From: Cyclobacteriaceae bacterium | GTDB taxonomy: Bacteria > Bacteroidota > Bacteroidia > Cytophagales > Cyclobacteriaceae | Reading direction: 5' to 3' | DNA length: 49,766 nucleotides | Assembly: GCA_012033595.1 (NCBI GenBank) | Contig: JAAUQL010000037.1 | Span: 1 to 49,766 of the forward strand | Shown: one piece after another, positions 44,913-49,766 of the stretch | Position numbering within the stretch: position 1 is the first letter of the stretch | Layout of the letters: each line of letters opens with the position of its first letter | The notes under the pieces: model-generated | Databases searched by the model: none | The model's input: the letters and a program-made list of their open reading frames with translations, nothing else | What the model was told of the DNA's origin: nothing | Made by a program: the position numbers and the translations under genes

Positions 44913-46277
44913 ATGTCACATACACTAAAGCTTAAAAAGGGTTTTGATATAAACCTTTCGGGAAAAGCGGAGAAGAAACTTGCAGCATGTGACCAGCCAA
45001 AAACTTTTGCTCTCAAACCAACTGATTTTGTCGGCATTCAGCGACCCAAGGTAATGGTGGCCGTTGGAGATACCGTAAAAGCAGGCACGCCGCTTCTGTT
45101 TTGTAAAATGATGGAAGAGGTAAAATACTGCGCTCCGGTAAGTGGGGAAATCATTGAAATAAAAAGAGGCGATAAGCGCAAATTGCTGGAAATCATCATT
45201 CTTGCCGACAAAGAAATAGTTTCTGAGCCTTACAAGAAGTTTTCTGCTGCAGAAATCCAGCAAGCAGAAAAGAGTGAGCTAGTCAATCTGATGATCAATT
45301 CAGGGGTTTGGCCCAACATCATCCAGCGTCCCTATGGCGTGGTGGCCAATCCTGCCGACACACCTAAGTCTATTTTCGTCTCTACTTTCGATACCAGTCC
45401 CCTGGCTGCTGATATTTCTTTTGTGCTCAAAGGCGAAGAAAAATTCTTTCAGGCGGGCATCGACATGCTCAAAAAACTAACCCCCGGCAAAGTAAACATC
45501 GGGGTGAATGCTGACGTGTCGCAAGATACCTTTTCCAGGATCAACAATGCCGAAATTCACCCGGTGAGCGGCAAGCACCCGGCAGGCAATGTTGGCGTGC
45601 AAATACACCACATCGATCCCATAGCCAAAGGGGATCTGGTATGGACTGTAAGTGCCTATGGGGTTGCGCAAATAGGCAAGCTATTTCTGGAAGGAAAATA
45701 TGATGCCTCTAAGGTAATAGCCCTGGCAGGCTCAGAAGTGAAAAATCCGCAATATTATAAAACCTATACGGGCGCCTGCATAAACAAATTTGTTGAACAA
45801 AATGTAACTGGTGACGAAGTGAGGTTTGTAAGTGGCAATGTGCTGACCGGCGAAAAGATTAAATCGGACGGCTACTTGGGCTTTTACCACCAGCAGGTCA
45901 CGGTCATCCCCGAAGGAACGCACAGTGAATTTCTAGGTTGGATACTGCCCACGACCAAAAAGCTAAGCTTCCACCGGGCATTCGGCTTACTTTCGTTTAT
46001 GAACGGCAATAAGAAAGAATATGTAGTGGATACCAATATGATGGGCGAACACCGGGCATTTGTGCAAACTGGGGTGTTCGAAAAGGTGACGCCCATGGAC
46101 ATACTGCCCACCTACCTCATCAAAGCTATTTTGGCGGAAGATTTTGATGAAATGGAGAGCCTCGGTATATACGAGATGATAGAAGAAGATATCGCACTTT
46201 GTGAATTCGTGGATGTTTCCAAAAACAACTTGCAGCAGCTATTAAGGGAAGGTTTGACACTAATAAAAAACAGCTAG
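44913..46277 (+). CDS. nqrA: Na+-translocating NADH:quinone reductase subunit A
   Basis: 454 residues, typical NqrA length, soluble and without membrane helices. It starts M-S-H-T-L-K-L-K-K-G-F-D-I and contains the biotin-like K-A-G-T-P-L-L segment, V-S-G-E-I, and R-P-Y-G-V-V-A-N-P-A-D-T-P-K-S-I-F. NqrA is the peripheral cytoplasmic subunit of the complex that couples NADH oxidation and quinone reduction to Na+ export. It is the first gene of nqrABCDE, 6 bp before nqrB. The menaquinone methyltransferase ubiE is encoded elsewhere in the window. Confidence 0.97.
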   Translation: MSHTLKLKKGFDINLSGKAEKKLAACDQPKTFALKPTDFVGIQRPKVMVAVGDTVKAGTPLLFCKMMEEVKYCAPVSGEIIEIKRGDKRKLLEIIILADKEIVSEPYKKFSAAEIQQAEKSELVNLMINSGVWPNIIQRPYGVVANPADTPKSIFVSTFDTSPLAADISFVLKGEEKFFQAGIDMLKKLTPGKVNIGVNADVSQDTFSRINNAEIHPVSGKHPAGNVGVQIHHIDPIAKGDLVWTVSAYGVAQIGKLFLEGKYDASKVIALAGSEVKNPQYYKTYTGACINKFVEQNVTGDEVRFVSGNVLTGEKIKSDGYLGFYHQQVTVIPEGTHSEFLGWILPTTKKLSFHRAFGLLSFMNGNKKEYVVDTNMMGEHRAFVQTGVFEKVTPMDILPTYLIKAILAEDFDEMESLGIYEMIEEDIALCEFVDVSKNNLQQLLREGLTLIKNS

Positions 46278-46283
46278 TATCAC

Positions 46284-47486
46284 ATGAAATTCATTAAAGA
46301 TATTTTTGATAAAAATAAACCAGCGTTCGAAAAAGGCGGCAAATTCGAGAAGTTGATGCCACTTTTCGAAACCTTCGAGACGCTGTTTTTTGTACCGGAT
46401 CACGTCACACCGGCTAAGGGGGCACAAATACGCGACGCCATAGACCTGAAACGGATGATGATGACGGTAATCATCGCGATGATCCCCTCCCTGGTATTTG
46501 GTATTTGGAACGTAGGGTATCAGCATGCGCTGGCTACTGGCCAGGCGATGGACTTTGGACAACAAATATGGCTCGGCACGCTGGTGGTATTGCCCATCGT
46601 TATCGTTTCTTATGCCTCTGGTCTAACAGTAGAATTTATTTTCGGTATCAGAAAAGGCCACGCGCTCAATGAAGGCTTTCTCGTTTCAGGCATGCTTATT
46701 CCGCTGGTGGTGCCGCCAACCATTCCACTGTGGCAGGTGGCCATTGCCACTGTATTTGCCGTGTTGATTGGTAAAGAAGTATTTGGAGGAACAGGAATGA
46801 ACATTTTCAACGTGGCCCTTACCGCCAGGGCATTTTTATACTTTGCCTATCCATCGCAGATTTCAGGCAATGTGTGGACCTACCTTGGAGACAAGAACCC
46901 GGTGGACGGATATACCGGAAGCACCATACTGGCCATAGCCAACGAAGCCTCCGTGACTAAATCGGGTAGTGTGGTGGAGGTGCTTGCCAATTCCAATACA
47001 ATTATCAGTGCCGATTTCTTTAGTTTCACCAATATGTTTTTGGGATTTATTCCCGGTTCTATTGGCGAAACGTCCACCTTGATGGTGCTGATTGGCGCCG
47101 TGATACTTATCGCAACGGGCGTAGGGAGTTGGAAAATCATCACCGGAGTGTTTGCCGGCGCTTACCTTACCGCACTCATGTTCAACATGATCGGTGCCAA
47201 TGGATTTATGCTCATGCCCGCACATTACCACTTGGTGATTGGCGGACTGGCTTTTGGAGCGGTATTTATGGCTACAGACCCGGTTACCGCTACACAAACC
47301 GAAAGAGGAAAATGGATTTACGGCATATTGATAGGTATTCTTACCATTGTGATCAGGGTGTTTAACCCGGCCTATCCGGAAGGTATCATGCTTGCCATAT
47401 TATTGATGAATGCATTTGCACCACTTATTGATTTTTACATAGTTAAAGCAAACAAACAAAGGAGGATTCAACGTGCAACAGTCTAA
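46284..47486 (+). CDS. nqrB: Na+-translocating NADH:quinone reductase subunit B
   Basis: 400 residues with about nine membrane helices after a soluble N-terminus. The covalent FMN site is in G-Y-T-G-S-T-I-L with Thr214, the counterpart of Thr236 in Vibrio. The C-terminal F-M-A-T-D-P-V-T-A segment is family-typical. It is the central membrane subunit for Na+ transport and riboflavin/FMN electron transfer. Its last 14 bp overlap nqrC, whose ribosome binding site lies within this gene. Confidence 0.97.
   Translation: MKFIKDIFDKNKPAFEKGGKFEKLMPLFETFETLFFVPDHVTPAKGAQIRDAIDLKRMMMTVIIAMIPSLVFGIWNVGYQHALATGQAMDFGQQIWLGTLVVLPIVIVSYASGLTVEFIFGIRKGHALNEGFLVSGMLIPLVVPPTIPLWQVAIATVFAVLIGKEVFGGTGMNIFNVALTARAFLYFAYPSQISGNVWTYLGDKNPVDGYTGSTILAIANEASVTKSGSVVEVLANSNTIISADFFSFTNMFLGFIPGSIGETSTLMVLIGAVILIATGVGSWKIITGVFAGAYLTALMFNMIGANGFMLMPAHYHLVIGGLAFGAVFMATDPVTATQTERGKWIYGILIGILTIVIRVFNPAYPEGIMLAILLMNAFAPLIDFYIVKANKQRRIQRATV
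47458..47475 (+). promoter_or_regulatory. strong Shine-Dalgarno deciding a GTG start for nqrC
   Basis: AAAGGAGG at 47458-47465 stands 7 nt before GTG at 47473. Such a strong anti-SD match is unusual in this window, where most starts have none, and it lies inside the nqrB coding end. Confidence 0.7.
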
Positions 47487-48240
47487 TACATACATTATCG
47501 TTTTTTCCGCGGTATTAACTATAGTACTTGGCGGACTGCTTTCATTGGCCAATCAGGGATTGAAGCCCATGCAGCAAAAATCAGTGGAACTGGACACAAA
47601 GAAAAAAATTCTAAGTGCCGTTACAGATCTTCAGGAGAAAAAAGGAGATGAAATCATTGACTTGTATGGCCAAACCATAGAATCGGTCGTGGTAAATATC
47701 GATGGCGAGATTCTGGAAAAAGACAAAGATGGCAACCCGCTGATCGCAGAAAATATCGATATCGCCAAAAATTATAAAATGGCTCCCGAAGAACGCCTGT
47801 ACCCGGTATTCAAATATCACCAGGCAGGCAACAAAGAGGCAGTCGAAGCCTATATTTTCCCGATCTATGGCAAAGGGCTTTGGGGTCCTATCTGGGGATT
47901 TATAGCATTAGAAACCGATCTCAATACCGTAAAGGGGGTTTCATTCGATCATAAATCAGAAACACCGGGTTTGGGAGCGCGAATCACCACCGCTGAGGTG
48001 AGCAACCGATATGTCGGAAAAAAGGTGTACAACGATGGTAAACTTGCCTCTGTTGTCATGCTCAAAGGCGAAAACAATGCTGCATCCAACCTCGACGAGC
48101 ATCATATCGATGGATTGTCGGGTGCGACACTTACGGCAAAAGGTGTAAATGAAATGCTTGAAAACTATTTCATTTATTATAAAGAATACATGAACAAAGC
48201 GAAAACCAACGCTACCGAAAAAGTAGCCTTATTGAACTAA
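47473..48240 (+). CDS. nqrC: Na+-translocating NADH:quinone reductase subunit C
   Basis: 255 residues with one N-terminal membrane helix (about 7-27) and an extracytoplasmic FMN-binding domain. The covalent FMN motif S-G-A-T-L-T appears near residue 216-221, and G-L-W-G-P-I-W-G-F and E-T-P-G-L-G-A-R are conserved. The start is GTG at 47473, supported by a strong ribosome binding site, and overlaps nqrB by 14 bp. FMN attachment needs the ApbE transferase, which is not in the window. Confidence 0.97.
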   Translation: MQQSNTYIIVFSAVLTIVLGGLLSLANQGLKPMQQKSVELDTKKKILSAVTDLQEKKGDEIIDLYGQTIESVVVNIDGEILEKDKDGNPLIAENIDIAKNYKMAPEERLYPVFKYHQAGNKEAVEAYIFPIYGKGLWGPIWGFIALETDLNTVKGVSFDHKSETPGLGARITTAEVSNRYVGKKVYNDGKLASVVMLKGENNAASNLDEHHIDGLSGATLTAKGVNEMLENYFIYYKEYMNKAKTNATEKVALLN

Positions 48241-48254
48241 GAACCAATAGCGAT

Positions 48255-48923
48255 ATGAGTACGCAAACAGTAGAAAAAATGGTGGAAAAAAAGCCGGCAG
48301 AACCCGTGCTTTCCAAGCGACGCAAAAAATTTGTAAGCGATCCACTAAATGATGACAATCCAATAACAGTGCAGGTACTTGGAATATGCTCTGCGCTGGC
48401 TGTCACCACCCAGATGAAACCAACGCTCACTATGGCCATTTCGGTGATCATGGTAGTGGTATTTGCCAACCTGATCATTTCGCTGATCAGATCGCTGATA
48501 CCTTCGCGGGTGAGGATTATCGTACAGCTTGCCTTGGTAGCTACCCTGGTTACGCTGGTGAGCGAAGTGCTCAAAGCCTATCAGTACGATATGTACAAAG
48601 AGTTATCTGTCTTTGTTGGTCTGATTATCACTAACTGTATCGTAATGGGTCGTCTCGAAGCTTTTGCAATGGCCAACAAACCCTGGGATTCGATCTTGGA
48701 TGGTTTGGGAAATGGACTGGGCTATAGCTGGATAATATTGGCAGTGGCCTTTTTTAGAGAGGTACTTGGCTCGGGCAAAGTATTTGGTTGGCCGGTGTTT
48801 GAAGCCATAGGCATTCAAAATTTCCCAACCAACGGACTGATGGTGACTCCGGTAGGTGCCTTTTTTATCCTCGGAATCATCATATGGGTACAGCGCACCA
48901 AAACAGGATACGTAGAACACTAA
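48255..48923 (+). CDS. nqrD: Na+-translocating NADH:quinone reductase subunit D
   Basis: 222 residues with six hydrophobic helices. Typical features are K-R-R-K-F-V-S-D-P-L-N-D-D-N-P, a C-S-A-L-A-V-T segment, I-I-T-N-C-I-V-M-G-R and A-F-F-R-E-V-L-G-S-G-K. The conserved Cys in the two related half-helices (here C-S-A-L and N-C-I-V) help hold an Fe centre with NqrE. Slightly longer N-terminus than the ~210 of Vibrio, with an extra Lys/Glu-rich lead of about 15 residues. It is 14 bp after nqrC. Confidence 0.96.
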   Translation: MSTQTVEKMVEKKPAEPVLSKRRKKFVSDPLNDDNPITVQVLGICSALAVTTQMKPTLTMAISVIMVVVFANLIISLIRSLIPSRVRIIVQLALVATLVTLVSEVLKAYQYDMYKELSVFVGLIITNCIVMGRLEAFAMANKPWDSILDGLGNGLGYSWIILAVAFFREVLGSGKVFGWPVFEAIGIQNFPTNGLMVTPVGAFFILGIIIWVQRTKTGYVEH

Positions 48924-48935
48924 AAAATTTGAACG

Positions 48936-49553
48936 ATGGAATTAGTTAATCTGGGAATAAAGTCAATTTTTATAGAGAACATGATATTCGCCTATTTTTT
49001 GGGCATGTGTTCTTACCTTGCTGTTTCTAAAAAAGTGAGTACCGCGCTTGGGTTGGGCATGGCGGTCATCTTTGTGTTGCTCATTACCGTGCCGACCAAC
49101 TGGCTGCTTACCGAGTACATTTTGAAGGAAGGCGCTTTGGCCAACACCTTAAAGATGCCCAGCCTGGCAACTGTCGATCTCACCTTCCTCAGTTTTATCA
49201 TGTACATAGCCGTTATCGCTGCCATGGTACAATTGGTAGAAATGATTATTGAGAAATTTTCACCGGCACTTTATGGTTCGCTTGGTATATTTTTGCCACT
49301 GATCGCCGTGAACTGTGCTATTTTGGGTGCATCGCTCTTTATGGCTGAGCGCGACTATAGCCTTGCAGAAGCCACAGTGTTTGGCTTTGGTTCAGGTATT
49401 GGCTGGTTGTTGGCCATCATTGCACTTGCAGCTATCCGTGAAAAATTAAAATATTCTGACGTGCCTCCGGGACTCAAAGGTCTGGGAATCACCATGCTTT
49501 TGACCGGCCTGATGGGCATCGCCTTTATGTCTTTTATGGGCATCACTTTATAA
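48936..49553 (+). CDS. nqrE: Na+-translocating NADH:quinone reductase subunit E
   Basis: 205 residues with six membrane helices, paralogous to NqrD in inverted topology. Conserved parts are [35 protein letters not shown] and A-A-I-R-E-K-L. The Cys in F-L-G-M-C-S and V-N-C-A complete the shared Fe site with NqrD. It is 12 bp after nqrD and is the last gene before a strong terminator. nqrF does not follow within the remaining 210 bp. Confidence 0.97.
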   Translation: MELVNLGIKSIFIENMIFAYFLGMCSYLAVSKKVSTALGLGMAVIFVLLITVPTNWLLTEYILKEGALANTLKMPSLATVDLTFLSFIMYIAVIAAMVQLVEMIIEKFSPALYGSLGIFLPLIAVNCAILGASLFMAERDYSLAEATVFGFGSGIGWLLAIIALAAIREKLKYSDVPPGLKGLGITMLLTGLMGIAFMSFMGITL

Positions 49554-49572
49554 AAAAAATGTAATAAATAGG

Positions 49573-49603
49573 GCCTGATCAGTATTTGATCAGGCTTTTT
49601 TTT
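49573..49603 (+). terminator. strong rho-independent terminator after nqrE
   Basis: Perfect 9-bp arms GCCTGATCA and TGATCAGGC with a GTATT loop, followed by eight T. It stands 20 bp after the nqrE stop and should end the operon transcript. Confidence 0.9.
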
Positions 49604-49766
49604 GCCCTGGCCAAACCGCCACCGTTGTTCATACTTTATCCCAACTTGCACCGGAAGGGCATCGAAAACACAAATTTTAAGATATTTTCTTGTACAAATC
49701 ATGTACTGCGTGCTGGAATCGGGGTTTTGTGTTTAGAAAGTCGATTGTAGTGATGTATGGTATTTG

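Overview
The window looks like a chromosomal segment of a Bacteroidota bacterium, most likely a Cytophagales-type gliding or marine lineage. The evidence is an Na+-translocating NQR operon, type IX secretion (T9SS) genes (porT next to ubiE, a PorE-like OmpA protein, a cargo protein with a type A C-terminal sorting domain), families largely restricted to the phylum (DUF5606, PD40/OmpA fusions), several TAnnTTTG-type -7 promoter elements, and few Shine-Dalgarno sequences. No rRNA, tRNA, CRISPR array, phage or complete insertion sequence was recognised.

Layout. 1-850: a 21-bp tandem repeat followed by a palindrome-rich dispersed repeat. 850-5570: an FAD/Rieske oxidoreductase, a secreted DUF1080 protein and an unrecognised helical protein. 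6120-9210: xerD, divergent from aroQ-marC-rnhA-trmN6. 9520-20990: a signalling region with cheR, a cheB-type esterase, a membrane GAF protein, a 1157-residue sensor/PP2C phosphatase, siaB, siaC, a TerB-ABC-permease fusion, a lipoprotein and a small secreted protein. 21040-26120: an esterase, an SDR, porT, ubiE and a PorE-like protein. 26460-31440: engB, a DUF5606 gene and a large SNF2 ATPase with two SWIM fingers. 31880-38690: a glycosyltransferase, a small conserved gene, a second PD40/OmpA protein, a cohesin-like T9SS cargo and elbB. 38850-44380: a small gene, an AraC regulator coupled to a nuclease-family protein and a metallophosphoesterase, and a class IV aminotransferase. 44400-44850: a second, inverted copy of the dispersed repeat and possible gene debris. 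44910-49550: nqrABCDE, closed by a strong terminator.

The most distinctive system is at 9.5-21 kb. A SiaA-like phosphatase, a SiaB kinase and SiaC (with Thr68 in the expected YFNT motif) sit beside CheR/CheB modification enzymes and a TerB-ABCG fusion, not beside the diguanylate cyclase SiaD of the Pseudomonas system. I infer a partner-switching circuit with a different output, perhaps the transporter or its secreted neighbours.

A second pervasive signal is technical or evolutionary. At least twelve breaks in nine otherwise recognisable genes are each repaired by adding exactly one base, mostly A/T in short runs. All have the same sign, so an indel-prone assembly is more likely than mass pseudogenisation. 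Nine features below (FAD/Rieske oxidoreductase, rnhA, cheB, ABC fusion, lipoprotein, esterase, SNF2, second OmpA protein, elbB) are therefore given as reconstructed spans across these breaks. A thirteenth possible site lies at the trmN6 start.
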